Both the position numbers and the translations under genes were made by a program. The notes below the pieces were generated by a model. That model saw nothing but the letters and a program-made list of their open reading frames with translations. It searched no databases and was not told the origin of the DNA. DNA of 64,000 nt from Caballeronia turbans. Lineage in GTDB: Bacteria > Pseudomonadota > Gammaproteobacteria > Burkholderiales > Burkholderiaceae. This document shows positions 9,160 to 18,382 of this stretch, piece by piece. The DNA lies in the NCBI GenBank assembly GCA_001544655.2, contig FCOD02000003.1, positions 124,001 through 188,000 on the forward strand, in the 5' to 3' direction. Numbering within the stretch: the stretch's first letter is position 1; every line of letters starts with the position of its first letter.

Positions 9160-9930
9160 ATGAGCAACCTTAATTCTCAAACCGTTCTGAGCGTCCACCA
9201 CTGGACCGATACGCTTTTCAGTTTCACCTGCACCCGCGATAGCTCGTTCCGCTTTGAGAACGGCCAGTTCACGATGGTGGGTCTCGAAGTCGACGGCAAG
9301 CCGCTTCTGCGCGCCTACAGCCTCGCGAGCGCGAACTACGAAGAGCATCTCGAATTTCTGAGCATCAAGGTTCCCGACGGCCCCCTCACCTCGCGCCTGC
9401 AGCATCTGAAGGTCGGCGATTCGGTGCTCATCGGCAAGAAGCCGACGGGCACGCTCGTCGCCGACAACCTGCTGCCCGGCAAGACGCTGTGGCTCCTGTC
9501 GACCGGCACCGGCCTTGCGCCGTTCATGTCGATCATCAAGGACCCGGACGTCTACGACCGCTACGAGAAGATCGTGCTGACGCACACGTGCCGTTTCGTC
9601 GACGAACTCGCGTACAAGGATTTCATCACCGAGCACCTGCCGGCGCATGAGCATATCGGCGAAATCGTCTCCGAGAAGCTCGTGTATTACCCGACGGTCA
9701 CGCGCGAGGAATTCGCGAACCGCGGCCGCATCACCGATCTGATCGAGACGAAGAAACTGTTCGCGGATCTCGCGCTCGAGCCGTTCTCGATCGAAAACGA
9801 TCGCGTGATGCTCTGCGGCAGCCCGCACATGCTCCGCGATACGCGAGAGTTGCTCGACACAATGGGCTTCCAGGAAGGCAGCAACAATCATCCTGGCCAC
9901 TATGTGGTGGAGAAAGCGTTCGTCGGCTGA
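9160..9930 (+). CDS. fpr: Ferredoxin-NADP(+) reductase
   Basis: This 256-aa FAD enzyme passes electrons between NADPH and ferredoxin or flavodoxin. The FAD-binding segment RAYSLASANYEEHLEF lies near residue 53 and the NADP-binding GTGLAPFMSII near 115. The C-terminus NHPGHYVVEKAFVG, with an aromatic-containing tail, matches the bacterial subclass I Fpr. ATG 9160 gives the normal family length; a longer in-frame extension has no similarity. A terminator follows 26 bp later. Likely role: oxidative-stress defence and Fe-S cluster supply. Confidence 0.95.
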   Translation: MSNLNSQTVLSVHHWTDTLFSFTCTRDSSFRFENGQFTMVGLEVDGKPLLRAYSLASANYEEHLEFLSIKVPDGPLTSRLQHLKVGDSVLIGKKPTGTLVADNLLPGKTLWLLSTGTGLAPFMSIIKDPDVYDRYEKIVLTHTCRFVDELAYKDFITEHLPAHEHIGEIVSEKLVYYPTVTREEFANRGRITDLIETKKLFADLALEPFSIENDRVMLCGSPHMLRDTRELLDTMGFQEGSNNHPGHYVVEKAFVG

Positions 9931-9956
9931 GCCGGCAAGACACCGCCTATGCAAAG

Positions 9957-9984
9957 ACCGGAGCCGCGCGCTCCGGTTTTTTTT
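9957..9984 (+). terminator. Rho-independent terminator after fpr
   Basis: ACCGGAGC (9957-9964) pairs with GCTCCGGT (9970-9977), followed by a run of eight T starting at 9977. Confidence 0.9.
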
Positions 9985-10121
9985 CGTCTCGCCGCGTCGC
10001 GCCGCAGGTCGTCTTGTTACAAATTGGCGGCCGTCAGTAGGTGTTTTTCCTACGCATTATGCGCAGCGACTTGGCAAATGACATGAACTTCGTTCGGCGA
10101 AGCCTTGCCGGACATGGATTT

Positions 10122-10142
10122 ATCATATTTTTGAGATATGAT
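10122..10142. promoter_or_regulatory. Inverted repeat upstream of the two-component operon
   Basis: ATCATAT (10122-10128) and ATATGAT (10136-10142) form a perfect 7-bp inverted repeat with a 7-nt spacer, 130 bp before the kinase start. This 9985-10271 region is distinctly AT-rich and probably holds the promoter. The repeat could be an operator or an mRNA hairpin; no regulator is assigned. Confidence 0.35.
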
Positions 10143-10271
10143 CCGGTAACGCTGAAACGGCGCGCAAGACCGCGCAGTCCGTCATCGATGTTACAGAGTG
10201 TAAATTCAGTTACGCCTCTCGTGAGCTTGCCGAGGACGTAGCTCAAGTTGCGCTCAACGCGAGGATAGTGA

Positions 10272-11144
10272 ATGAATCCGTCGGCTACGATCACGCTCGA
10301 AGAGAGCCCGATTCGCCGCGCCCCGCTGCGGGGCGTTCCGTCACCGGCGCCCGAATGCTCCGGCGCGCCGTTCGCCTCTCCCTATTCCGCGCTGATCGAC
10401 GCCAAGCTCAAGGGCGATCGTCAGATTCAGCGCCTCACCGCCCGTGTCCAGGAACTCGCCGCGCTGCTCGCCGCCACGGAAGAGCGCGCGCGCGAGGCGC
10501 TTGCACAGGATCTCCACGACGAAACCGGCGCGGCGCTCACTGTCGCGAATCTCGCCCTCGCGCGCGCCGAGCACCGGCTGCCCGTCGATGCGCCCGCCGC
10601 GCTCGCCGACGCGCTGCGTCAGGCGCGCGCCGCGCTTGCGGAAGTCTGCGAGACGAGCCATCGCATCGTCGAAGGGTTGCAGACGCCGACCTTCGACGCG
10701 AACTTCGCCGCCACGCTCGCCGAATGGATCGCGTGCTTCGGCGCCCGCACGGCAATTTCCATCGACTTCTCCTGCCCGGACGATGCGCGGCTGGATCGCA
10801 TGTCGCGCGACATGTCGCTCGCACTCTTTCGCGTGATGCAGGAAGCGCTCTGCAACGTCGCACGCCACGCGCAGGCGGCGCGCGCGAGCGTGACCATTTC
10901 GCTCGATGGCCAAGGCGTGATGCTGACTGTCACCGACGACGGCGTCGGCATCAGCGCGACCGCACGACGCAAGGGCGGGCGCTTCGGCCTCTCGGGGATG
11001 CGCGCGCGCTGCGAGGCCCTCGGCGGCAATCTGCGCGTCGCGGCGGCGAAGCCCGTCGGCGCATGCGTGCGCGCGCGTCTGCCGTGGACCGCGGCGCGTC
11101 CCGGTCTCTTCGCGCTCGTCACGCCACACATGTTCAGCGCCTGA
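10272..11144 (+). CDS. Soluble sensor histidine kinase (NarX/HisKA_3 type)
   Basis: This 290-aa kinase has no transmembrane segment, so it should sense a cytoplasmic signal or partner. An N-terminal region with a coiled segment (residues 45-75) leads to the HisKA_3 H-box REALAQDLHDETGAALT, with phospho-acceptor His82. The HATPase domain shows the N-box QEALCNVARHA and the G1 box VTDDGVGIS. No PAS, GAF or HAMP domain is recognisable. The response-regulator gene starts 11 bp after the stop and is surely its partner. An AT-rich region with a 7-bp inverted repeat precedes it. Confidence 0.88.
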   Translation: MNPSATITLEESPIRRAPLRGVPSPAPECSGAPFASPYSALIDAKLKGDRQIQRLTARVQELAALLAATEERAREALAQDLHDETGAALTVANLALARAEHRLPVDAPAALADALRQARAALAEVCETSHRIVEGLQTPTFDANFAATLAEWIACFGARTAISIDFSCPDDARLDRMSRDMSLALFRVMQEALCNVARHAQAARASVTISLDGQGVMLTVTDDGVGISATARRKGGRFGLSGMRARCEALGGNLRVAAAKPVGACVRARLPWTAARPGLFALVTPHMFSA

Positions 11145-11155
11145 GGCCGCCCGCG

Positions 11156-11809
11156 ATGCTCAGAATCCTGCTCGCCGACGACCACGCCATCGTGCGCCGC
11201 GGCGTCGCGCAATTGCTTCTGGAACGTGGCGTTGCTTCCGAAGTGTCGGAGGCCGAGACCGGCATGCAGGCGCTCGCGCTGGCCGCGCGCCGTCCGCTCG
11301 ACGTCGCGATGCTCGATATCTCGCTGCCGGACGTGAACGGTATCGACGTACTGAAGCGTCTCAAGCGCGAAAGTCCGCGTCTGCCGGTGCTCATGTTTTC
11401 GATGTATCGGGAGGATCAATACGCGGTGCGCGCGCTGAAGGCGGGCGCGTCGGGTTACGTATCGAAGACGGCGGACCCGGCGCTGATGATCGGCGCGATC
11501 CAGCAGGTCGCGGCGGGCCGCAAGTACGTGAGCCCCGAAATGGCCGAAGCGCTCGCGACTTACGTTGCGCTCGACACCGAGCGCCTGCCGCACGAAAAGC
11601 TGTCTGACCGCGAATATCAGACGCTCTGCATGCTCGCCTCCGGAAAGCGGCTGACCGACATCGCTCATGCCTTATCGCTTTCGGTTAAAACGGTGAGCGT
11701 TTATCGCGCACGGTTGTTGGAAAAGATGAAGCTCGCGAACAACGCGGAGCTTACTTTCTATGTGATGAGCAACCGTCTCGTCGATATGAATCCGGCCATC
11801 GCCGGATAA
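11156..11809 (+). CDS. NarL/FixJ family response regulator
   Basis: This 217-aa regulator has a receiver domain (MLRILLADDHAIVRRG; phospho-acceptor Asp54 in MLDISLPD; conserved Lys in GYVSKT) and a C-terminal LuxR-type HTH (LSDREYQTLCMLASGKRLTDIAHALSLS then KTVSVYRARLLEKM). Start ATG 11156 lies 11 bp after the histidine kinase stop. The target genes are unknown; the neighbouring permease and the divergent region are candidates. Confidence 0.93.
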   Translation: MLRILLADDHAIVRRGVAQLLLERGVASEVSEAETGMQALALAARRPLDVAMLDISLPDVNGIDVLKRLKRESPRLPVLMFSMYREDQYAVRALKAGASGYVSKTADPALMIGAIQQVAAGRKYVSPEMAEALATYVALDTERLPHEKLSDREYQTLCMLASGKRLTDIAHALSLSVKTVSVYRARLLEKMKLANNAELTFYVMSNRLVDMNPAIAG

Positions 11810-11966
11810 CAATTTATCTTGTAAAAGATAAATCGAGGATGAATCTGTAGAAAATCGCCGCAAAAGCGCGCCCGGTGCCCATTTACCGGGCAATCTCCGA
11901 GTCTCCGATAAAATGTCGGGTTTTCCCGCAGCAGGGCGCCCGCGCGCCAGAAGGAGACTCATCGCA

Positions 11967-13427
11967 ATGTCGTTGTTCCGCAAGAAAAATATCGAGCACA
12001 TGCTGGCCGGCGCGCAAAGCACGTCGCTCAAGAAGACGCTCGGCGCCCTCGATCTGACATTCCTCGGAATCGGGGCCATCATCGGCACGGGGATTTTCGT
12101 GCTGACCGGCACCGGCGCCGTGCAGGCCGGTCCGGCGCTCATGATTTCGTTCATCGTCGCGGCGATCGCCTGCTGCTTCGCCGCCCTCGCCTACGCCGAA
12201 TTCTCGTCGACGATTCCCGTCGCCGGCTCCATCTACACCTATTCGTACGCGACGCTCGGCGAGCTTGCCGCGTGGATCATCGGTTGGGACCTGATGCTCG
12301 AATACGGGCTTGCGACGTCGGCGGTGTCGGTCGGCTGGTCGGGCTATCTGCAATCGCTGCTGTCGGGCTTCGGCATTTCGCTGCCTACGGCGCTTTCCGC
12401 CGCGCCGGGCGCCCTGCCCGGCCACGTCACTTTCTTCAACCTGCCCGCGTTTCTCGTGATGATGGCGATCACGTCGCTGCTCTCGGTCGGCGTTAAGGAA
12501 TCCACGCGCGTGAACAACATCATGGTCGCGGTCAAGGTGACGGTCGTGCTGCTCGTGATCGCCGTGGGCGTGTTCCACGTCAAGCCGGCGAACTGGCATC
12601 CGTTCATGCCGAACGGCTGGTCCGGCGTGTTCGGCGCGGCGGCGGTGATGTTCTTCGCGTTCATCGGCTTCGATTCGGTGTCGTCGGCGGCCGAGGAAGT
12701 GAAAAATCCGAAGCGCGATCTGCCCATCGGCATCATCTCGTCGCTCGCGGTGTGCGCGGTGCTGTACGTGGCGGTCGCGGCTGTCGTGACGGGCATCGTG
12801 CCGGCGGCGCAGTTCGCGAACAATCCGCATCCGGTCTCGTTCGCGCTTCAAATGGCCGGCCAGAACTGGGTCGCGGGCTTCATCGATCTCGGCGCCGTGC
12901 TCGGCATGCTCACCGTGATTCTCGTGATGAGCTACGGTCAGACGCGCATCATCTACGCGATGTCGCGCGACGGCCTCTTGCCCGCGCGGCTGTCGAGCGT
13001 GCACCCGCGCTTCGCGACGCCGTTCTTCACGACGTGGCTGGTCGGCATCTTCTTCGGCCTGATCGGTGCGCTCGTCCCGCTCAACGTGCTCGCCGAGCTG
13101 ATCAACATCGGCACGCTCGCCGCGTTCTCGATGGTCTCCATCGCCGTGCTGATCCTGCGCCGCACGCATCCGGATCTGCCGCGCGCGTTCCGCTGCCCGG
13201 GCGTGCCCGTGGTGCCCGTTCTCGCCGTGGCCTCGTGCCTGTTCCTGATGATGAATCTCCGGGCGATGACATGGATCGCGTTCGCGGTGTGGCTCGTGAT
13301 CGGCCTTGCGATCTACTTCCTGTACTCGCGCCGCCACTCGGTACTCGGACGCGCGCCTCTCGAAGCGCCGCGTGCCGCCGCGTCGGCCGCCAACGCGCAG
13401 AAGAAGCGCGAAACCGTGACGCACTGA
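11967..13427 (+). CDS. APC family amino-acid permease (cationic amino acid transporter-like)
   Basis: This 486-aa inner-membrane transporter has about 12 hydrophobic segments. The first helix motif GIGAIIGTGIFVLTGTGA near residue 35 is the APC substrate-binding unwound helix, and FFAFIGFDSVSSAAEEVKNPKRDLP is the family signature. It resembles the YfnA/CAT group, which carries basic or neutral amino acids; exact substrate is not predictable. AAGGAG precedes ATG 11967. A strong terminator follows. Confidence 0.92.
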   Translation: MSLFRKKNIEHMLAGAQSTSLKKTLGALDLTFLGIGAIIGTGIFVLTGTGAVQAGPALMISFIVAAIACCFAALAYAEFSSTIPVAGSIYTYSYATLGELAAWIIGWDLMLEYGLATSAVSVGWSGYLQSLLSGFGISLPTALSAAPGALPGHVTFFNLPAFLVMMAITSLLSVGVKESTRVNNIMVAVKVTVVLLVIAVGVFHVKPANWHPFMPNGWSGVFGAAAVMFFAFIGFDSVSSAAEEVKNPKRDLPIGIISSLAVCAVLYVAVAAVVTGIVPAAQFANNPHPVSFALQMAGQNWVAGFIDLGAVLGMLTVILVMSYGQTRIIYAMSRDGLLPARLSSVHPRFATPFFTTWLVGIFFGLIGALVPLNVLAELINIGTLAAFSMVSIAVLILRRTHPDLPRAFRCPGVPVVPVLAVASCLFLMMNLRAMTWIAFAVWLVIGLAIYFLYSRRHSVLGRAPLEAPRAAASAANAQKKRETVTH

Positions 13428-13445
13428 GCGCCATCGTCCTTCGCA

Positions 13446-13477
13446 AAAGCGCCGCCCGAGAGGCGGCGCTTTGCTTT
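13446..13477 (+). terminator. Terminator after the APC permease
   Basis: AAAGCGCCGCC (13446-13456) pairs with GGCGGCGCTTT (13462-13472) around CGAGA, followed by GCTTTT. Clear 11-bp stem. Confidence 0.8.
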
Positions 13478-13629
13478 TGCGGCCGCGATTCCGTGAATAT
13501 GGGACGGACGTTCGCGCGGATAGCGACGCCCGCCGATTTGTGTTTTACTCGATGTCACAATCACATAACACCCAATCCGGCTGAACGCTCGCGGCGGCAG
13601 TAGGCAGGTGCGTGGCGCAAGGCTGGTCC

Positions 13630-13689
13630 ATCCCACAGCAGTGAAACTGCATGGGATCAGAGTGAGGCGCAAAAGCGCCGGCTCTGATC
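13630..13689 (+). promoter_or_regulatory. Two overlapping hairpins in the cox-operon leader
   Basis: Hairpin A spans 13630-13657: ATCCCA/TGGGAT outer and GCAGT/ACTGC inner, with loop GAA. Hairpin B spans 13655-13689: GATCAGAG/CTCTGATC outer and GGCGC/GCGCC inner, with loop AAAA. They share GAT at 13655-13657, so the full stems cannot form together. The coxS Shine-Dalgarno AAAGGAG follows a few bases after hairpin B. The pairings are visible; a regulatory role is inferred. No match to the molybdenum-cofactor riboswitch was recognised by eye. Confidence 0.5.
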
Positions 13690-13707
13690 GCAAAGGAGAC
13701 AGTGAAA

Positions 13708-14184
13708 ATGGCGCTCAGCATCAGCCTGACGGTCAACGGGAAACCCGTGACCGCCACCGTCGAACCGCATCTTCTGCTCGTCCAGTTCCTCCGCGATCAA
13801 CTCAGGCTCACCGGCACGCATATCGGCTGCGACACCGCGCAGTGCGGCGCGTGCACCGTTCATCTCGACGGCCGCGCGATCAAGTCGTGCAACATCCTCG
13901 CCGTGCAGGCGGATGGCATGACAGTGACGACCATCGAAGGCATGGCTAAGGACGGCCAGCTTCATCCGATGCAGGCGGCCTTCAAGGAATGTCACGGTTT
14001 GCAGTGCGGCTTCTGTACGCCGGGCATGGTGATGACCGCGAGCGCGCTGGCCGCGCAATCACCGGACCTTTCCGAAGAAGACGTGCGCGAACAGCTCGAC
14101 GGCAATCTGTGTCGCTGCACGGGGTATCACAACATCGTGAAAGCCGTTCTCCACGGCGCGCAGGCCATGAAATCCGGCGCCTGA
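13708..14184 (+). CDS. coxS: [2Fe-2S] small subunit of a xanthine-oxidase-family dehydrogenase (CoxS-like)
   Basis: This 158-aa subunit holds two [2Fe-2S] clusters that pass electrons from molybdopterin to FAD. The plant-ferredoxin cluster cysteines are in [16 protein letters not shown] and the following C; the second cluster is in [12 protein letters not shown] and [11 protein letters not shown]. It is the first gene of a seven-gene operon (coxS-L-M, MoxR, VWA, CoxG, XdhC). Naming follows CO dehydrogenase homologues, but the large subunit shows this is not a form I CO dehydrogenase. Start ATG 13708 has AAAGGAG upstream. Confidence 0.93.
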   Translation: MALSISLTVNGKPVTATVEPHLLLVQFLRDQLRLTGTHIGCDTAQCGACTVHLDGRAIKSCNILAVQADGMTVTTIEGMAKDGQLHPMQAAFKECHGLQCGFCTPGMVMTASALAAQSPDLSEEDVREQLDGNLCRCTGYHNIVKAVLHGAQAMKSGA

Positions 14185-14288
14185 CGCGACGCCCATCTCC
14201 CTTACGAAACGATGAATCGCGCCTTTCTCGCCCCGCGCGGGCTCGAGCAAGGCGTTAAAGCGCCAACTCCGGGCGCAAGGAGACCGTG

Positions 14289-16670
14289 ATGAATGCCCCT
14301 GAGCAACAGAAACTGATCGGCGCCGGCGTCAAGCGCAAGGAAGACTATCGCTTCCTGACGGGCGCGGGCCAGTACACCGACGACGTGGTCATGCCGCAGC
14401 AAAGCTACGGCGTATTCCTGCGCTCGCCGCACGCGCACGCGAAGATCAGGCGCATCGATATCGAAGCGGCGATGAAGTCGCCGGGCGTGGTCGGCATCTT
14501 CACCGGCAAGGATATGGCGGGCGAGAACGTCGGCGGCCTGCCGTGCGGCTGGCTCATCCACAGCACCGACGGCTCGCCGATGCACGAGCCGCCGCATCCC
14601 GTCATCGCGCACGACAAGGTGTTGCACGTGGGCGATCAGGTGGCGCTCGTCGTCGCGGAATCGGTGAAGGAGGCGAAGGACGCGCTCGAATTGATCGAGG
14701 TCGATTACGACGAACTGCCCGCGACCGTCGATACGGCGAGCGCATCGGATGCCGGGCAGCCGCTCGTGCACGACAGCGTGCCGAACAACGTCTGCTACAA
14801 CTGGGGCCACGGCGACAAGGCGAAGACCGACGCCGCGTTCGCCCAGGCCGCGCACGTGACGACGCTCGATATCGTGAACCAGCGCCTCGTGCCGAACGCG
14901 ATCGAGCCGCGCGCCGTCAATGCGAGCTATTCGAAGCACGACGACAGCTACACGGTCTACGTCGCGAATCAGAATCCGCACGTCGAGCGTTTGCTGATGG
15001 CGGCGTTCGTGCTGCAACTGCCGGAATCGAAACTGCGCGTGATCGCGCCGGACGTAGGCGGCGGCTTCGGTTCGAAGATCTTTCTCTATCCGGAAGATGT
15101 CGCGCTGACGTGGGCGTCGAAGAAAGTCGGGCGGCCTATCAAGTGGACCGCCGAGCGTTCCGAAGCCTTCCTCTCCGACGCGCATGGCCGCGATCACGTG
15201 ACCAAGGCCGAGCTCGCGCTGGACAAGGACGGCAAGTTCATCGGCATGCGCGTGCATACGACGGCGAACATGGGCGCGTATCTGTCGACGTTCGCATCGT
15301 CAATTCCGACCGTGCTTTACGCGACGCTGCTCGCCGGTCAATACACGACGCCCGCGATCTACGCCGAAGTCAAAGCCGTGTTCACGAACACGGTGCCTGT
15401 CGATGCCTATCGCGGCGCGGGCCGGCCGGAAGCGACGTATGTCGTCGAGCGCCTCGTGGAGACGGCGGCGCGCGAGCTGAATATCGACCCGGTCGAATTG
15501 CGCCGCCGCAACTTCATCCGCGAGTTTCCGTACGCGACGCCGGTCGGCCTCACCTACGACACGGGCGACTACGACGCGTGTCTCGACCGCGCACTCGAAC
15601 TCGCCGACGTGAAAGGCTTCGCGGCGCGCAAGGAAGAATCGAAGAAGAACGGCAAGCTGCGCGGTATCGGTTATTCGTGCTACATCGAGGCCTGCGGGCT
15701 CGCGCCGTCGAACGTGGCGGGTGCGCTGGGCGCGCGCGCGGGCCTCTTCGAAGCGGGCGAAGTGCGCGTCCATCCGACGGGCTCGGTCACCGTCTTCACC
15801 GGCTCGCACAGCCACGGACAAGGGCACGAAACGACGTTCGCGCAGGTCGTCGCGGACCGGCTCGGCATTTCCATCGATAACGTCGAGATCATTCACGGCG
15901 ACACCGGCCGCATTCCGTTCGGCATGGGCACATACGGCTCGCGCTCGATCTCCGTTGGCGGCTCGGCGATCATGAAGGCGCTCGACAAGGTCGAAGCGAA
16001 GGCGAAGAAGATCGCCGCGCATCTGCTCGAAGCGGCGGTGGAGGACATCGAGTTCAAGAACGGCGTATTCAGCGTCGCGGGCACGGACCGCACGAAGTCG
16101 TTCGTCGATGTATCGCTCGCCGCGTACGTGCCGCACAACTTCCCGCTCGAAACGATGGAGCCGGGCCTCAACGAAAACGCGTTCTACGATCCGACCAACT
16201 TCACCTATCCGTCGGGCGCGTATGTGTGCGAAGTCGAAGTCGATCAGGACACGGGCGAGACGCGCATCCAGAAATTCACGGCGGTCGACGACTTCGGCAA
16301 CGTCATCAACCCGATGATCGTCGAAGGGCAGGTGCATGGCGGGCTGGGGCAGGGCATCGGCCAGGCGATGCTCGAACGCTGCGTCTACGACGACAGCACC
16401 GGCCAGCTGCTCTCCGGCTCCTTCATGGATTACGCGATGCCGCACGCGATCGATCTGCCGAACTTCACCGTGGAGACCGCGAAGGGCACGCCGTGCACGC
16501 ACAATCCGCTCGGCGTGAAGGGCTGCGGCGAGGCGGGCGCGATCGGCTCGCCGCCGGCCGTGATCAACGCGATTCTCGATGCGCTCACGCCGCTCGGCGT
16601 GAAGGACTTGCAGATGCCCGCGACGCCGCACCGCGTCTGGACCGCGATGCACAACGCCCAACACGCCTGA
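14289..16670 (+). CDS. coxL: Molybdopterin-binding large subunit, form II (AYRGAGR) aerobic CO dehydrogenase-like
   Basis: This 793-aa catalytic subunit has the molybdopterin segments [11 protein letters not shown] near residue 255 and [15 protein letters not shown] near 515, and the catalytic Glu in [12 protein letters not shown] near 745. The active-site loop reads [14 protein letters not shown]. That AYRGAGR is the form II signature; true CO oxidisers (form I) carry AYXCSFR. The substrate is therefore probably an aldehyde, purine or other organic compound, not CO. It is translated 105 bp after coxS with AAGGAG before ATG 14289. Confidence 0.93.
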   Translation: MNAPEQQKLIGAGVKRKEDYRFLTGAGQYTDDVVMPQQSYGVFLRSPHAHAKIRRIDIEAAMKSPGVVGIFTGKDMAGENVGGLPCGWLIHSTDGSPMHEPPHPVIAHDKVLHVGDQVALVVAESVKEAKDALELIEVDYDELPATVDTASASDAGQPLVHDSVPNNVCYNWGHGDKAKTDAAFAQAAHVTTLDIVNQRLVPNAIEPRAVNASYSKHDDSYTVYVANQNPHVERLLMAAFVLQLPESKLRVIAPDVGGGFGSKIFLYPEDVALTWASKKVGRPIKWTAERSEAFLSDAHGRDHVTKAELALDKDGKFIGMRVHTTANMGAYLSTFASSIPTVLYATLLAGQYTTPAIYAEVKAVFTNTVPVDAYRGAGRPEATYVVERLVETAARELNIDPVELRRRNFIREFPYATPVGLTYDTGDYDACLDRALELADVKGFAARKEESKKNGKLRGIGYSCYIEACGLAPSNVAGALGARAGLFEAGEVRVHPTGSVTVFTGSHSHGQGHETTFAQVVADRLGISIDNVEIIHGDTGRIPFGMGTYGSRSISVGGSAIMKALDKVEAKAKKIAAHLLEAAVEDIEFKNGVFSVAGTDRTKSFVDVSLAAYVPHNFPLETMEPGLNENAFYDPTNFTYPSGAYVCEVEVDQDTGETRIQKFTAVDDFGNVINPMIVEGQVHGGLGQGIGQAMLERCVYDDSTGQLLSGSFMDYAMPHAIDLPNFTVETAKGTPCTHNPLGVKGCGEAGAIGSPPAVINAILDALTPLGVKDLQMPATPHRVWTAMHNAQHA

Positions 16671-16682
16671 GGAGCCCGAAAA

Positions 16683-17483
16683 ATGTACTCATTCGACTAT
16701 CAACGGCCGAACGAAGCGAAGGCGGCGGTCGGCGCGCTCGGCGCGAACGGCGACGCGAAGTTTCTCGCGGGCGGCCAGAGCCTGCTGCCGACGATGCGCC
16801 TGCGCCTCGCGCAGCCGTCGGCGCTGATCGACGTGACGCGCATCGCGTCGATGAAAGGCGTCACGCTCGATGGCGGCACGCTCACCATCGGCGGCGCGGT
16901 CTGCCATGCGGAGGTCGCATCGAACGCCGACGTGAAGAAGGCGCTGCCTGGCCTGGCGGACCTTGCGGGGCGCATCGGCGACCGGCAGGTGCGCGAGCGC
17001 GGCACGATCGGCGGCTCGCTCGCGAATGACGATCCGGCGGCGTGCTATCCGTCCGCCGTGCTCGCGCTGAACGCGACCGTCGTGACGGACAGAAGGCGCA
17101 TCGGCGCGGACGATTTCTTCATCGACATGTACACGACCGCGCTCGAACCCGACGAGTTGATCACCGCCGTCGAGTTCCCGCTCGCCGAGCGTGCGGGCTA
17201 CGAGAAGTTTCGCAATCCGGCGTCGCACTTCGCGCTCGTCGGCGTGTTCGTCGCGAAGTTCGGAGACGGCGTGCGCGTCGGCGTGACGGGCGCGGCGTCT
17301 TCCGTGTTTCGCCCGGCCGAGCTCGAAGCGGCGTTGTCGAAGGACTTTTCGGTCGCATCGGCGCGGGGCGTCAGGATCCTGCCCGACGAGCTGAACTCGG
17401 ACATGCACGCGAGCGCCGAATATCGCGCGCATCTGATTCCGGTGCTCGCGGGCCGCGCGATCGAGCGCGCGATGTCCTTCTGA
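16683..17483 (+). CDS. coxM: FAD-binding medium subunit (CoxM-like)
   Basis: This 266-aa subunit binds FAD and completes the three-subunit enzyme. FAD contacts are visible in LAGGQSLLPTMRLRL near residue 30 and GTIGGSLANDDPAACYPSAV near 107. The C-terminal CO_deh_flav_C domain includes GYEKFRNPASHFALV. It starts 12 bp after coxL with GAGGAG upstream of ATG, and its stop lies 5 bp before the MoxR-type ATPase gene, so translation is tightly linked. Confidence 0.94.
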   Translation: MYSFDYQRPNEAKAAVGALGANGDAKFLAGGQSLLPTMRLRLAQPSALIDVTRIASMKGVTLDGGTLTIGGAVCHAEVASNADVKKALPGLADLAGRIGDRQVRERGTIGGSLANDDPAACYPSAVLALNATVVTDRRRIGADDFFIDMYTTALEPDELITAVEFPLAERAGYEKFRNPASHFALVGVFVAKFGDGVRVGVTGAASSVFRPAELEAALSKDFSVASARGVRILPDELNSDMHASAEYRAHLIPVLAGRAIERAMSF

Positions 17484-17488
17484 TCGCG

Positions 17489-18382
17489 ATGCAGGGCGAG
17501 CCCGGCTCCATCGACGACACGCTCGCGCGGTTGCGCGAGCATCGGTACTTCGCGAACCGCGAGCTCGCGACGGCGCTCTTTCTCGCGCTCAGGATGCAGC
17601 GGCCGCTGTTTCTCGAAGGCGAGCCGGGCGTCGGCAAGACCGAGCTCGCGAAAGCGGCGGCGGGCGTGTGCGGCACCACGCTGTTGCGTCTGCAATGCTA
17701 CGAAGGACTCGATACTGCCAGCGCGCTCTACGAATGGGACTATCCGCGGCAGATCATGGCGCTGCGGCTCGCGGAGGCCTCGGGTGAGACGCCTTCGAAC
17801 GATTCGCTGTATCGCGGCGAGTTCTTGCTGAAGCGTCCGTTGCTTCAGGCGCTGCTGCCCGATCCCGCGAACCCCGATGCGCGCCGCGTTTTGCTGATCG
17901 ACGAGATCGACCGCGCCGACGAGCCGTTCGAAGCGTTTCTGCTCGAATTGCTGTCGGATTTTCAGGTATCGATTCCGGAATACGGCACCGTGCGGGCGGC
18001 GCGGCCGCCGCTCGTCGTAATGACATCCAACCGCACGCGCGAAGTCCACGATGCGCTGAAGCGCCGCTGTCTCTATCAATGGATCGGTTATCCGGAGCGG
18101 GACGTCGAACTCGCGATCGTCGCGGCGCGCGCGCCGGAAGCGGGGCAGGATTTGCAGAAGCGCGCCGTCGCGTTCGTGCACGCGCTGCGCACGCTGGATC
18201 TGTTCAAGGCGCCGGGCGTCGCGGAAACGATCGACTGGTGCCGCGCGCTCGCGGCGTTGTCGGTGTCGGAACTCGATCCGCAATCGGTTCAGGACACGCT
18301 CGGCGTGCTGCTCAAGTATCAGGACGATCTCGCGCGCATGGACGCCGACACGCTCGCGCAATGCCTCTCCGCCACGCCATGA
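17489..18382 (+). CDS. coxD: MoxR-type AAA+ ATPase (CoxD-like maturation factor)
   Basis: This 297-aa AAA+ protein has Walker A GEPGVGKTELAKA near residue 45, Walker B VLLIDEIDRAD near 130 and sensor-1 VVMTSNRTREV. In cox clusters the CoxD ATPase works with the VWA protein CoxE on the molybdenum active site during maturation; that role is established for form I CO dehydrogenase and inferred here. Its stop overlaps the next ATG (ATGA). The longer open frame upstream lies inside coxM and is not used. Confidence 0.9.
   Translation: MQGEPGSIDDTLARLREHRYFANRELATALFLALRMQRPLFLEGEPGVGKTELAKAAAGVCGTTLLRLQCYEGLDTASALYEWDYPRQIMALRLAEASGETPSNDSLYRGEFLLKRPLLQALLPDPANPDARRVLLIDEIDRADEPFEAFLLELLSDFQVSIPEYGTVRAARPPLVVMTSNRTREVHDALKRRCLYQWIGYPERDVELAIVAARAPEAGQDLQKRAVAFVHALRTLDLFKAPGVAETIDWCRALAALSVSELDPQSVQDTLGVLLKYQDDLARMDADTLAQCLSATP

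Noticed and set aside
11883-13424. Minus-strand frame of 513 codons opposite the APC permease
   Set aside because: Composed of His/Arg/Asp/Glu-rich shadow sequence; the plus strand encodes a clear 12-helix permease.
13630-13700. Molybdenum-cofactor riboswitch before coxS
   Set aside because: Hairpins exist, but the conserved Moco RNA sequence blocks could not be recognised, so only a generic leader is listed.
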